DNA of 64,000 nucleotides from Tribonema minus (taxonomy: Eukaryota; Sar; Xanthophyceae; Tribonematales; Tribonemataceae). Every line of letters starts with the position of its first letter. Positions within the stretch are counted from its first letter, which is position 1. Both the position numbers and the translations under genes were made by a program. Shown piece by piece: positions 32,768 to 42,807 of this stretch. The notes beneath the pieces are model-generated. The model ran no database searches and was not told the DNA's origin. It saw nothing but the letters and a program-made list of their open reading frames with translations. The DNA lies in assembly GCA_017506865.1 (NCBI GenBank), contig JAFCMP010000120.1, positions 62,001 to 126,000 of the forward strand, read 5' to 3'.

Positions 32768-34854
32768 TACGCACACGTGATTTTTTTCGTTGGAGGTACT
32801 TCATACACCATTTGCGAATGCTTGCACCAGCAGTGATCATCACTTGTTCCGCATGTTGCAGCTGCTCCGAATGGAGGTGGCAAAGTGTTGCTCAACGCGG
32901 CGGTGCGCTGGCGCTGGCTGACATGTTAGGCAGCGCGCAACAGCGCGGCGCGCGAGCCGCGGCTGCTGCCGCAACTGCCGCAACTGCTGTTGTCGTGCGG
33001 CGCGCTACAGCGCCACAACTGCAGCTCCTATGCTGCGCTCGTTGACTGATGAGCCGTAATACTGCTCCCTCGAATCTACAATGGAAGCGCAGGCCTGACT
33101 CGCAAGGCAGTGCTCAACGGTGCAACGGCCGCTGTTGCAGTCGCTGACATCGTACGGCTTTGCTGCACACTATGCGCTGTCGTGCTCATCGACTGATGAG
33201 TGTGAAGAAGCCCATGCAGCAAGGCGTGGCGAACGGCGTTCATTGTACACATTTGCTGCCGCGAGCAGGTAGCAGCGACGATCATCACCACTGCCTTGCA
33301 TACTGCATTCGCTCCGGAAACATACCCTCAGAGTGAAGCACTTTCACGCACTGGCGCGGCCTGACGCAGGAGGCAGCGCTCGTCGGCGCGGCGCGCGGCA
33401 ATGTCGTTCGTTGTACACACCTCCCGCTGCGCGCAGGCAGGCAGCTACAACCATGCCTTGAAAACTGAAGTCGCCTTTTGCTGCGCGCAGGCAGGCAGCT
33501 ACAAGCATGCCTCGAGCACTGAAGCCGCTCCGGAAACATACACTCACACCAAAGTGCTTGCGCGCAGGCCTAACGCAGGAGGCAGCGCTCGACGGCGCGG
33601 CGCGCGAGCTGCGGCCGCTGCAGTCGCTGGCATCGTGCGGCTCTGCTGCACATTGTGCTCTTGTTCACCGACTGGCGAGCTTCAAAAAGCCCACGCAGCA
33701 AGTCATGATGCATGGCGTAGGTTATACTTTTCATGTCCTGACGCGCGCAGGTACAGTAGCAGCAACGACATCATCACTGCTCTAGCTACTGCATTCGCTC
33801 CGGAAATGCACTTTCAAGAAGCAGTGCTCCAATGCGCTTCACCGCGCAGGCCTGACGCAGGAGGAAGCGCTCGACGGCGCGGCGCACGAGCTGCGGCCGC
33901 TGCTGCAGTCGCTCATCCAGGCGGGCGCGGACACTCATGCCTTGAGCACTGCATTCTCTCCGGGAACATGAACTAACAGTGAAGTGCCTCAACGCGCCTG
34001 ACCGCGCAGGCCTGACGCAGGAGGCAGCGCTCGACGGCGCGGCGCGCGAGCTGCGGCCGCTGCTGCAGTCGCTCATCCAGGCGGGCGCGGACCTCATGCG
34101 CCGCGAGCAGGCGGAGGCGGGGCGGCGCGTCGTGGAGCAGCTCGACTCAGTGCTCAGCGGCCTCGCGGCGCAGCTGCTGGGGGCGCTGGGGGGGGACGGC
34201 GCGCGCGCGGAGGACGTGCTGATGCGGCGCCTGTCGCTCAAGGGGGACCTGACGGAGGTGCAGGAGTTCTGGATGTCGGAGCTGTGCTGGTGAGTAGAGG
34301 TTGGAGACACGGAATGTTGCAGGGCTTGCGTTTCGCGTTCCGTGTTTCGGCGCTACGGGCGAACCGTTTGCGTTTCGGTTTCTTCCGTTTCCGCGTCAAA
34401 CGGAACACGGAAAACGAAAACTGAAACCGTGTTGGTTCGTTTTAGTCGGGTTTGAATAAAGCCGTGCAGCTACGCCATTGGCCACCACGACATGTACAAG
34501 TGCTGCAAAGAGTGTCAATCATGAAAGCGCTGCACGACCCCATAGGCCGGGCAAGCAGAGAGAACACATTGCAACTACATGGCATATTGCGATACTCTTT
34601 AGCACAATCACTGTGACATGATGCGGTGCGCAGTTTGCGCTTCCGTAGCTTTGAAAATCGCTGGGTGTTGAGCGTTGATGTGATCAGCCATGCCCTCGGG
34701 GGGGCCCCAAGCCATCTTCTCTCCGCATCGACCACTAAGTCATCTCGGCGCGCATCGCGTTCGCATTCTGATCAGGGCGCTGATCGACGAGGACGCGGAG
34801 GGGGACGAGGGGGACCCCGCGAACCGCGTGCTCGACCTCATGGGCATCAAGTGA
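19682..34854 (+). CDS. Plastid-targeted helical membrane protein, probably Tic110-like
   Basis: Exon 1 starts at 19682 and runs to about 20120. Later exons are 20549-20809, 23391-23586, 24546-24683, 26505-26665, 28933-29071, 30715-30942, 31595-31846, 32434-32659, 34010-34289 and 34776-34854. From the second exon on, all phases agree and the total is 653 codons, ending TGA. The link from exon 1 is not in phase with the obvious donor, so an exon or another donor is missing there. The N-terminus is a signal peptide ending ADGFV, then a transit-like stretch and a hydrophobic segment (AAAATIVVAGCFAAANMLLG). The rest is helical. LSEGELGEVTAAAERAGLTQ and the end PANRVLDLMGI resemble the repeated helical units and C-terminus of Tic110, the inner-envelope scaffold for plastid protein import, which has N-terminal membrane helices and a stromal helical domain. 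The Tic110 call rests on pattern only; plastid targeting is more secure. Confidence 0.55.
20810..22300 (+). repeat. Degenerate copies of exon 2 donor edge (Tic110-like gene)
   Basis: The exon end (ACGCTGCTGCTGGCGACG then TGCGCGAG/GTGCGC, true site 20809) recurs at about 21345-21382, 21533-21548, 21590-21612 and 21750-21805. TTAGGG units lie at 21298-21342. The copies differ in how much exon they retain. Confidence 0.7.
22325..23300 (+). repeat. Six copies of exon 3 acceptor edge
   Basis: Units near 22347, 22650, 22780, 22981, 23108 and 23240 repeat the CGACAG acceptor and the following ~55 nt of exon 3 (AAAAACTACCTCAACCTGTT core). The genuine exon begins at 23391. The farthest copy is the most diverged. 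Confidence 0.85.
23586..23940 (+). repeat. Two copies of exon 3 GC-donor edge
   Basis: Copies at about 23746-23830 and 23870-23915 repeat the end of exon 3 with its unusual GAG/GCAAGT donor. The first preserves the reading NKAAARLVAAA...E before GCAAGT. The true donor is at 23586/23587. Confidence 0.8.
24400..24480 (+). repeat. Copy of exon 4 acceptor edge
   Basis: This duplicates the intron end TGGCTCGCAAACCTCGTGCAG and the first ~40 nt of exon 4. The genuine exon begins at 24546, and the unit is about 128 nt. Confidence 0.9.
24684..25640 (+). repeat. Tandem exon 4 donor-edge copies with CCCTAA tracts
   Basis: Five or more units of 140-200 nt repeat the end of exon 4 (CTCACGGAGGAGGAGAAGCA), CCCTAA telomere-like runs, and a block AGCAGTGCTCAGGCTGGAGG. 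Later units lose the telomeric part. Confidence 0.85.
26255..26375 (+). repeat. Copies of exon 5 acceptor edge
   Basis: Two imperfect copies (about 26257-26292 and 26340-26385) of the exon 5 start, GAGATCAAGGACAAGAAGAG. The genuine exon starts at 26505. Confidence 0.7.
26755..27800 (+). repeat. About seven copies of exon 5 donor edge
   Basis: Units near 26761, 26960, 27075, 27190, 27378, 27590 and 27700 repeat the last ~75 nt of exon 5 (reading AARLNEIARGIRAANVEVK) and, in most, a CCCAG/GTAAAT donor. The true donor is at 26665. The first units are near-perfect and the last two are fragments. Confidence 0.9.
28210..28830 (+). repeat. Copies of exon 6 acceptor edge
   Basis: Partial copies near 28270, 28420, 28525, 28660 and 28770 repeat CCGCGAGGACGCCATCTTCT-like exon 6 start or the TTTCTTCTTTCTGTCAACGC-like intron end. 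The genuine exon begins at 28933. Confidence 0.65.
29125..29300 (+). repeat. Copies of exon 6 donor edge
   Basis: A copy at 29137-29212 repeats the last ~70 nt of exon 6 (CTCGACGCGGAGCGCGGGCT) up to GCTCAG/GTGAGC. A fragment lies at about 29268-29310. The true donor is at 29071. Confidence 0.8.
30000..30714 (+). repeat. Four ~180-bp copies of exon 7 acceptor edge
   Basis: Copies begin after GCAG at about 30009, 30181, 30361 and 30540. Each holds ~85 nt nearly identical to the start of exon 7 (CTGCTGGACGCATCCCTGGA) and breaks off at CACCGCCTTCAA, where intron sequence replaces the exon. The genuine exon starts at 30715. Confidence 0.95.
31080..31420 (+). repeat. Three copies of exon 7 donor edge
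   Basis: Copies at about 31087, 31255 and 31366 repeat CCCCTGGACACCACTGCCAA/GGTGCGCAGC, followed by AACGCTCAGCGGCT. The real donor is at 30942. GT is preserved in each. Confidence 0.9.
32060..32310 (+). repeat. One copy of exon 8 donor edge and one of exon 9 acceptor edge
   Basis: At 32073-32117 the end of exon 8 is repeated (AGGATGGACGTGAGGCTGCT). At 32262-32305 the start of exon 9 is repeated (GCAGTACGTCGGCG). Both exon edges are thus duplicated within one 0.59-kb intron. Confidence 0.85.
33080..33960 (+). repeat. Four copies of exon 10 acceptor edge, graded in similarity
   Basis: Copies at about 33092, 33356, 33569 and 33850 repeat the start of exon 10 (GGCCTGACGCAGGAGGCAGC). The one nearest the genuine exon (34010) is the longest and most similar, and the farthest is badly decayed. 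Confidence 0.85.
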
Positions 34855-37063
34855 TGGCGCAGCGCTCGCGCCATCGCTCTAACAGTGAGCGTGGCCGCAT
34901 GGCGCTGCGGTGGCGCGCGGCGCGCAGCAGTAATGTCTGCATCGTCGCCTACATGCGCGCGCGTCGGTTGCCTGGAGGAGCGGCAGCGGCGTCGCGCTCG
35001 GCGCACGGCTCAGCGGCGGGGGGGGTGGGTGGGCACACGTCACGTGCAGCGTCGACAGTCGTGACGGCGCGGCGGGGGGCGCGTGATGCGCGTGGCGCCC
35101 GGTGTGGCGATGCGCCTGGCATGCGCATCACACGGGGGGAGGCGGCATCATTGTATGGCCTTCAAAGAGGAATTAGCGACACACAGCCGGCACTACTGTA
35201 GCTTCAACTTCAGCTCTGCGTTCAAGAGGCGCACCAGGGTGCGCGGGGAGGACACCGGCGATTTGCTGTTCGCTGTCTGTAATCAGCTCATTACGTCTCT
35301 CTCCGGCAAACCCGATTCGTGCATTTTTGAGGGAGCCGCTGCTGCCGGCGGTCGCAAAGCGGCGCGAGGCAGCTGCATGCGTGCTCACCACCTGTGAAAC
35401 AGCACATGTCCACGCTGCGTTTGATGTTGCATGTAAATGAGAGATGCTTGTGGTTGGGTGTCTCCAACGAGTGTGAATGCGCATCAATGTTTGCACTGAG
35501 TGTTCTGCGACCAGTGCGATGATGCCTTGATGCAGTCTATCGTGCCCTTGTTGTGTCCTACGAAACTGACCATGGGCCATTGTGGCGAACACTTTCAAGG
35601 GGAACCCCGCCCGAAGGGCCATCATTGCCAACTGTTTCAAGCAAGCCAGTCAAGTGCCACTGGTTCAGAGCAGTGAGGCATATGTTGAAGTTGAAGTTTA
35701 CCTCTTGATGCATGTGGCACTAGCTGTGAAAGTTGAGATGCGGCACATTGAAGTTGGCACTACCCACGCCTGCACAAATCATTGCATACACAGCCTACAT
35801 GCAATAGAACATCCTTTCTTGAAGTAGCCACTGCACGACGGCTCCTAAAATGCGGGCATAGGCGTTGCAATGCACAAGTTTCACTTTGACTTGGTGCTGA
35901 GCGCTCGAGCATTGAACAAGGATTGCTGACACCGCTGGGACAATAGCGCATCAGGTTGACTGCAGAGGCATGTACGTTGTCATTTGCGCGGCAGTGCACC
36001 CTTCGCGAAGCCCGCATAGATTGGCACCAGCGGCAGCCGAGGGTGCAGCTGGCAGCCTCTAAACCTAACCCTAACCCTGATGGTACCCACTTTTCGAAAC
36101 ATATGCCACCCTCGACACTGGCGCCATGACAGGGTTCTGAACGCGAGCACAACCAGGGAGCTAAGCACCACATCTGCATATGCTACAGTACGTAGATGCT
36201 GTGTGTGATGTCCAGCAACACACTCCACCAAAGTAGACTGCCAGCACGATGGGTGTTTTGACCACCTCAAGCTGCATGCAAATCCCGCCAAATACAAGCA
36301 GAAGCGTCTCTCGAGTGAACTTTTCTGCAGCTCTTACTTACCTGTGTGTCCGCCGCTGATGCTGATGCAGAACCCATTCTGAGAGATCAAGACCATCATC
36401 CAAGTGTATCGTAACGCGCGAACCATAACTTAATACTTGATAATTGAGACAGTTGACAAGGCAAGCGCGTGCACACAGCGTCGGCGCACGCGTTAATAGT
36501 AATGCTCAGCGGCATCGCATACCGTGACATTCGAGATTTGTTGGCCGCATTGAACTTCCCTAGTATCTGGATCGCGCAGTGATGGCAATCACCGAGCCAA
36601 CCTCTCGTCATCACTGGAATACTTGAAAGCAGGCGGTTATCAGGCCATCGAAGCTGCTTGTGCGAGCAAGCCCCCGCGCTAACTAGCTGCCCTGTGAATG
36701 GTGTGTGCGGTAGCTGCGGATGAACATTTTTTTCAGGACATCATTGTGGCACCGCCGCTGTGATTCATAAAGTGCTGGCGCCTTACCTCAGCGTGCAGGT
36801 TCGCCTCCCCTTGCCGTGCGGCCTGGCCTGGCCACCTTGTTTGACAACTTTTTTTTGAATTGTTCTGAGCGAACACAACCTTTTGGAAGGGTAAAAAAAC
36901 ACAGGCAAAAAAAATCATTTTGCAGCAGTCCAGGCCAGAAGCGCGCCACTGTACAAAGGCGCTGGTATGCAGGTGATGCCCAGAGCCTGGACGAGTAGCA
37001 TCTCGTTGTAGCACCCTCGTAGCCCAGCTAGATCCGTGGCAGGGGCAGAAAACAGCACCAGAC
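34855..37063. other. Intergenic region without a confident gene
   Basis: No gene is supported. It contains a short CCCTAA tract at 36060-36078 and scattered TTGAAGTTGAAG-type motifs near 35680. Open patches on both strands at 35160-35400 show no domain. Confidence 0.5.
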
Positions 37064-38958
37064 ATGGCTTTTCTATCCCAAAAGCAGAGATGGCGTCGCT
37101 GCAAAACACAGCCGCTTGTGCAGTGGTCCGCGACGGGAGACTGGAACGGGAAGGGTGAGGAGGAGCCACTTGCCCGGTCCGCCTCGTGGGAGCCTCGTTT
37201 TTGGAGGGCGCGTGCGCACCAGGCCCCTAAAACTGCCCAGCCGCCGCGGCCAGGGCGCTCTCGATCAACAGGAGCCCTAGGCGAGCTGCTGGAGCCGCGC
37301 AGCCCCCAGAGCATACTCAGAAGGGCCAGCGTGGCAGTCAGTACGCCAGCTGCGCACAGCTCTCGCAAATCTCTTCTTGCTGGGCTGGATGGCAAGGCCC
37401 AGCTCAAACCCCGTCGTCGGGTGCAATTCAACAAGACGGTCCACGTGCTGCTGGTGCCTAGCAGAAGGGACCTGAGCCCCGATACCAAGGACGCCATATG
37501 GTGGACCTGCGATGACATTCTTGCCTTTAGGAGGCGAGCATTCGTGTTTTGGAGATTAAATGGAAGGGATACCCTGCAGGTGAGGCTGATGTTCCAACCG
37601 GCAATTGGAATATGGCATGACGCGTTAAGATGCGGCGCTGTATCACTCGAAATTCGCTCGACACTAAGGCTCTGTATCATGCGCAATAGCCACCATGCTG
37701 ATACAAGCCGCGTTGGTGCTATTTCTGAGCTTGTATCCTTCCGGGATGTGAATGAATTCGCAGTCATTCATACAAACGGTTTTTCCCATTCATACAAACG
37801 GTTTCTCCTGTCCGTACGCAGAATGCCCCACTCGACGTCGCTGTGGAGACGCCCCTGAAGGTTCCAGTGGCATCCAAGCCTCCGGCGGCAGTCGCTGCCG
37901 CTGCCGCCGCCGCCGTGGCAGCGGCAGCAGCGGCTGCGGCGGTCGCCGCCACCGCTCGCTGCAAGCCAGTGCTGGATCTCAGCTCAGAGGACGCGTCAGT
38001 GCGTGGACCCATGATTGAGAGTCCGCGTGGCGTGCCGGAGGCGGAGGGTCTACGCATTCGCGCAGCCATCAACAACGCCACGCGCGCTGCGTGCGCGGCG
38101 AAGGCCGCCGCGGCGGAAGCGGGAACGGCGGCGGCGGTGGCGGCAGCGGCGGCGGCGACGGCACACGGCTCCAAGCTGCGCATCAGCGATGGCGCCGCCA
38201 GTTGCGGCAGCATCTCGGATGGCTCTTCAGAATCGGCGAGCGAAGCGGCGTCGCCAGTTGACGCGGGCAGCACCGGCGGCAACAGCAGCGGCAGCAGCAG
38301 CAGCGGCGGCGGCAGCAGCGAGGACAGCGACGCGGAGGAGCTGTGGTGCCGCGGCGCCCAGGGCTCGGACGTGACAGCCCTGCCGTCGCCGCCGTCGCAC
38401 CGCGCAACCAGCGGCGGCGGCGGCGGCGGCGGCGCGCATTTCAACTGGGACGTGACCCCGCTGCAGGGACACTTTGACGCTCCGCTCTCGCCGCCTCTCA
38501 GTTCATCTTTGAAGTCGCGTCTCGCCAGCATCGGCGAGAGCGACGCAGCTCGCGGTGACGGTTTCGCGGGCGCCGGCAGCGGCAGCAGTGGCAGCAGCGC
38601 GGTCGATAGCGCGCAGGTCTCGTGCGCTGCCGCTGCTCAGCAGTGGGGTGTCTGCACCCCTCTGGAGCCACGGCCGTCCGCGTGCATGCCGCAGAGCAGC
38701 AGCAGCAGCAGCAGCAACGGCACTAGCAGCAGCACTAGCAATGGCATCGGCGGACAGGGGAGCAGCTGCAGCTGCGGCTGCGGCGGCGGGCCCAGCTGTG
38801 GCAGCAGCGCCGCACACGGAGCAGCAGCAGCAGCAGCAGCAGCGGCAGCACCGTCGCCTATGCAGCAGCAGCAGCAGCACCAGCCGCAGTTGAAGCTGGG
38901 GCAGGCCAGCGTCGCGGCCCGCTACGATGGGGAGGTGGGGGGAGTTTTGGAGCCATAG
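37064..38958 (+). CDS. Unknown protein with a basic 'PSR-D...WW...FR' motif and long disordered tail
   Basis: Two exons, 37064-37579 and 37822-38958, join at CAG/GTGAGG...CAG in phase 0, giving 550 aa and a TAG stop. Residues ~128-172 read RRVQFNKTVHVLLVPSRRDL, then WWTCDDILAFRRRA. This short motif, Val-x-Phe...IPSR.D...WW...FR, occurs in many otherwise unrelated proteins of algae and fungi, and I know no firm function for it. Exon 2 is low-complexity: poly-Ala, Ser/Gly runs, acidic SSEDSDAEELW and a Gln tract. The start was chosen as the first ATG of the open exon. An overlapping 344-codon reading on the other strand was rejected because this frame splices cleanly and carries the motif. It may be a regulatory protein, but that is a guess. 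Confidence 0.6.
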
Positions 38959-40920
38959 CCCCCCTGACGCGCCCCCGGCGCCGCTGCTTCGCTGCTACAC
39001 ATTTTGGGGCAAGCGAGAGGCCCCCCCTTTTGCGCCCCATTCCCTTCGGCTCCTCCCATACATACAGGCTTAGATATGCATGTTTTAGATGGAGGAGTGG
39101 TGGGGTGGGGCGGGGGGGGGGGGGGGGGGGGGGGGCAGCACGCAAAGTGATTTTTGCAGGCCCGCGGCTGCCGATCTTCAACTTGAACTTGCAGCCGCGC
39201 GCGCCGCTCTACGGTATTTGCCGCTCCCCCCTCAGGGTTTTCTGCCGTAGGACAGAGGGTCCGCAAGAGCTAGGGTTTGTGTGTGAGACTGTTTGCATGT
39301 GCTGCTCCTTTGGAGGCAGCGTTGTCTGCTATGTACGCAGCCAGTTTCGTGCGCGCGCGTGTACGCACGCACAGAATGCGCGCCCTGGCCAGTTCCGTTT
39401 GCCTGAGAACTGCCACACCGGGGGGAGCGAAATGGGGAGGGGGGGGGGAGGGGGGGGGGGTCACACGAGGGGCGTACGCGACGCATTGGGGGCCCCACAC
39501 ACGCCGCAGCGATTCTTTACTTTGCCCCGCACATACATCTACATAGGTACAGAGGGGTTGGAGTGAATGTACTTTGTGCAACGGCGCTTGTAGGCACTGC
39601 TCTTGTCCCACTTGTGCTGCTGTCCTGGTGCTTGTGGGCGGTTGTGAATCTGCATGCTGCTGAACAATAGAAACGTGTGGTGGCATCATTAAAGTGATCA
39701 AGGGTGGGACTCAAACGACAACAAAGCGCTCTGCAGGCAAAGCGCAGCAGAACGGCAGCATCTGCGCACCGGTGGCAGCACCAGCAGCGACGGCATATGC
39801 GGCATCCAAGGGTTCAGCGAAGATGGCAGCGGCTACAGCCGTGCCGCAGCGCCGGCATCACCATTACCGACCGCTGTCACTGCGGCATCTGTGGTTGCGG
39901 CGGAGCCAACTGCGGCTCTGATGGACGTGCGGCTCGCTGGTTCATCATGTACCGCCGTCACAGCGCTAGCTGCAGCAGGCGACGCAGCGGTGTGCAAGCA
40001 GTGGCAGCCGCGGCTGGGAGTTTGTAGTCTGGTGAGCTGGCAGCGGTTGCCTGCAGCATTAGTGGCGGCATTGGCAGCTGAACCATATATTGAGCTGAGC
40101 TGGTGCTCTGGCAGAGGCAGCGGAAGTCATTGCGCTGCCATAGGGCGGCATCAGCGCCGCAGCACGACAGGCGCAACGACCACGCAGTCCAGCGCCAGTG
40201 CAACGCGTGCTGCTGCGCTGGCTGGCAGCAGCAGCAGCGTAGCACCAGCGGTGCTGGCCACGATGACAGTTGGGACTGGTGGCAGCCTGCGAGCCGCGGC
40301 AGCCGCAGTAGCAGCAGCGGCAGCGGTGACAGGCGATGCAGCCGCTCTCTGATGCATGCGACAGGGTGCGCGCGCAGGTGTTGTCGATACATCACATCTT
40401 GGTACCTGTACAATTGCGTTGTATCGACAACACCTGCCGCGCACACCGCAGCAGCGGCCGCCTGTACATACTGCGGGTACAAGGAGGTGGAAGGTCCCAG
40501 CAGCAGTGTTTTCACAACGGTTGCGAGGACGAGTGGCATGGAGGTGGCACACTTGCCCTCCATTCGAGCAGATTGCACGCTTGATCGTCTGGTGCCAGCA
40601 GCCCTTTTAGTGTAGCAGCTGCAGGTGGTGGCATCTGCGGCTGACGGCGCAGTACCAGACTCTCATGGCGCGTGTTCAGGAGAGACGAAAGGCTCGGGAC
40701 TCATCTCTAGACTCATCTCTGCCTGGCTGCCTGCATGTACGCTGCGTCTCTTTGACTGATGCTCACAATAAAAATCTGACTACGAGGCACACACAAGTGC
40801 ATCGCGGGGGTCACCTCTTTCCCTTGAAGTTCGCCCAGAGAATGCTTGAACTTCAACAGTAAACTTCAAGTTTTGAACTTCAAAGTTTGAACTTCAAAGT
40901 TCGGGCCCAGAGCAGTTGAG
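38959..40920. other. Intergenic region, low complexity, no confident gene
   Basis: Contains a 24-G run (39112-39135), a second G-rich block at 39440-39460 and a CAG/GCA-rich zone at 39730-40340 that yields long but unconvincing Ala/Ser/Gln readings. TTGAACTTCAAAGTT repeats lie at 40846-40903. A possible first exon with signal-peptide-like MRRQLYHPVLLCAVTILAVA starts at 40921. Confidence 0.45.
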
Positions 40921-41329
40921 ATGAGAAGACAGCTCTATCATCCCGTGCTCCTGTGTGCCGTGACGATTCTCGCTGTCGCGAATCTGTAAGGTTGCAATTG
41001 GCAGCCGGGAGCAACACAATAAAGGCACTTCACCTTCGCGCAGGTTTACCGGATTTTATTCTGCAACACAGCGACTGCGGTGCTTTGGTTGGCGGTCCAG
41101 CAGTTAAAGCTCCGTGAAACTATTCAAAAGCGGTGTACAGGTCAGTTTGATACAGCAACTCAAGTCGCTGGTACCTCTGTTGCCACTTGCTGCTTGAACT
41201 GGTGTTGTTCCCGCACCTGCCGAGATCTGCCTCGAGGTTTCGCGGTCTCGCCCCCTCGGAGTTATCTTTTTTTAGCGTGCCATGCACTTCAGTCTCACTC
41301 TTCCGTCTTTCGTCATTTCCGCCTGGCAG

Positions 41330-41963
41330 ACTCCAGTGGGCAAGCAGGGCAGCTTGCGCGTGAAGGGAGAGGACCCAATGGATGACATCATCATCCGCAA
41401 CAACAAGGACCTTTGCATTGTGGCAGGCGAAGGGCCGGATGTATCGCGCAGGCAGTGGGCATGCACGGCGGCAAAGCACAGGCAAGCGCCGCAGCAGCAG
41501 AGCGCACAACGATATGAGCTATCCTCACCGAGCAACGCTGCCACTCATCACAGCCTTGTGTGTATGTGTATGCCGAAGTTGGCGCTGCCACTGCCCACCA
41601 ACACACGCAGGACTGTATTCACAATCAATCACGCACACAGAGACCGCCTGTAGCGCGTAGACCAGCGCACAGCTGCAGCCGACCTCCCTACGCAAAGCGG
41701 GCATGTCATTGCCAGCCGCCTGTGACTCTCCGCTGCCACTGCCGCTGCGTCCCCCATTTCAGCTTCTTCCTCTCGGACGAGGACCTGGCGGGGCTGTCCT
41801 TCGTGACCAGCATGCCACCCACGCGGGGCAGGCCCATGCACCTGTACAGGGAGGAGGACCTGCTGCGCGTGGCGTGCGCCAAGTTCTCGCGCGAGGGCTT
41901 CGAGGCCAAGCGCCTGCGGCAGCACGCGCGGTTCGCGGCGAAGTGGGAGGCGCGGATGACGGC

Positions 41964-42002
<39 letters not shown>

Positions 42003-42807
42003 CGCGCAGGCGCAGGAGCTGCAGCAGCAGCACCCCGAGGGGGACCCGCAGCGGGCCGCCTCCTTTGCTGCAGCGGCAGCAGGCGCGGCGCCGCCTGCAC
42101 AGCACGATGCCGCCGCCGCCGCCGCTGCCGCCGCTGGCGAATACGACCGCGGCGACGACGCGCAACGCGGCCAGGCGCCCAGCACGCAGGGAGCGCCGCC
42201 GGCGCTGCTCGTGGGCGCGCGCGCCCAGGGGTATGTATACGTCCCGCAGGCGCCGGGCGCTGCTGCCGCGCCAACGCCCGCAGCCGCGCACGGCGGCGGC
42301 GGTGTCGTGCAGCTGTACGCGCCCTCTTCCGACGCAGCACACACTCACAGCAACGATGAACGCGGCGATGAGTGCGGCGCGGACGCCTCGTGCGGCGCGC
42401 CGCCAGCAGCTGTCGACGCGGCGGCACCGGCGGCGGCGGCGAAGGCGGCGGCGGAAGCGGTGGAAGCGGCGGCGGCCGCGGAAGCGGTGGAAGCGGCGGC
42501 GGCGCCGGCGGAGGAGGAGCAGCCGCACCCGGCGAAGCGGCAGCGCCGGATGCCGCCAGAGCAGGGCGCGGAAGATGACGCGCCGCCGGCGCAAGCCGCT
42601 GCGCCGCCGCCTGCAGCAGATGCGCTGCCCGCGCCGCCGTCGCCGTGCCGCGCCCCCGCAGCGCCGCTGCTGCGCGCTGCGGAAGCTGCGGCGCCGCCAA
42701 AGAGCGACGTGCCGCAGGAGCGCACTGCCGCTGGCAATGGTCTGTGGCCTGCGATTTCTGGCTCTCGCGCCTTCCAAGCGCTGTTCTCGCGCTCTCAGAG
42801 CAAATGA
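41330..42807 (+). CDS. Protein with possible XPA-C-like segment and disordered Ala/Gln-rich tail (5' incomplete)
   Basis: Exon 41330-41454 (CAG acceptor; reading GKQGSLRVKGEDPMDDIIIR) joins in phase through CA/GTGGGC...CAG/C to exon 41763-42807, which ends TGA. The junction reads RRH-FFLSDEDLAGL. The segment FFLSDEDL...LYREEDLL..A..KFS...FEAK...R recalls the C-terminal part of XPA-family DNA-repair proteins (Y-L-T..DL...LY....V...A..K.G), but no zinc finger is visible, so this is weak. The rest is low-complexity: poly-Gln, poly-Ala and a basic AKRQRR patch that could be a nuclear localisation signal. Upstream exons were not resolved; a signal-peptide-like ORF at 40921-40985 does not join in phase. 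Confidence 0.4.

Noticed and set aside
36733..37767. 344-codon open frame on the minus strand
   Set aside because: It overlaps the plus-strand two-exon gene, which has a recognisable motif and clean in-phase splicing. The minus reading has no domain.
40921..40985. Signal-peptide exon of the XPA-like gene
   Set aside because: The hydrophobic reading is attractive, but its donor phase does not fit the downstream exon at 41330 and no bridging exon was found.
41629..42777. 382-codon minus-strand frame
   Set aside because: Antisense of Ala/Gln repeats in the plus-strand exon, with no domain.
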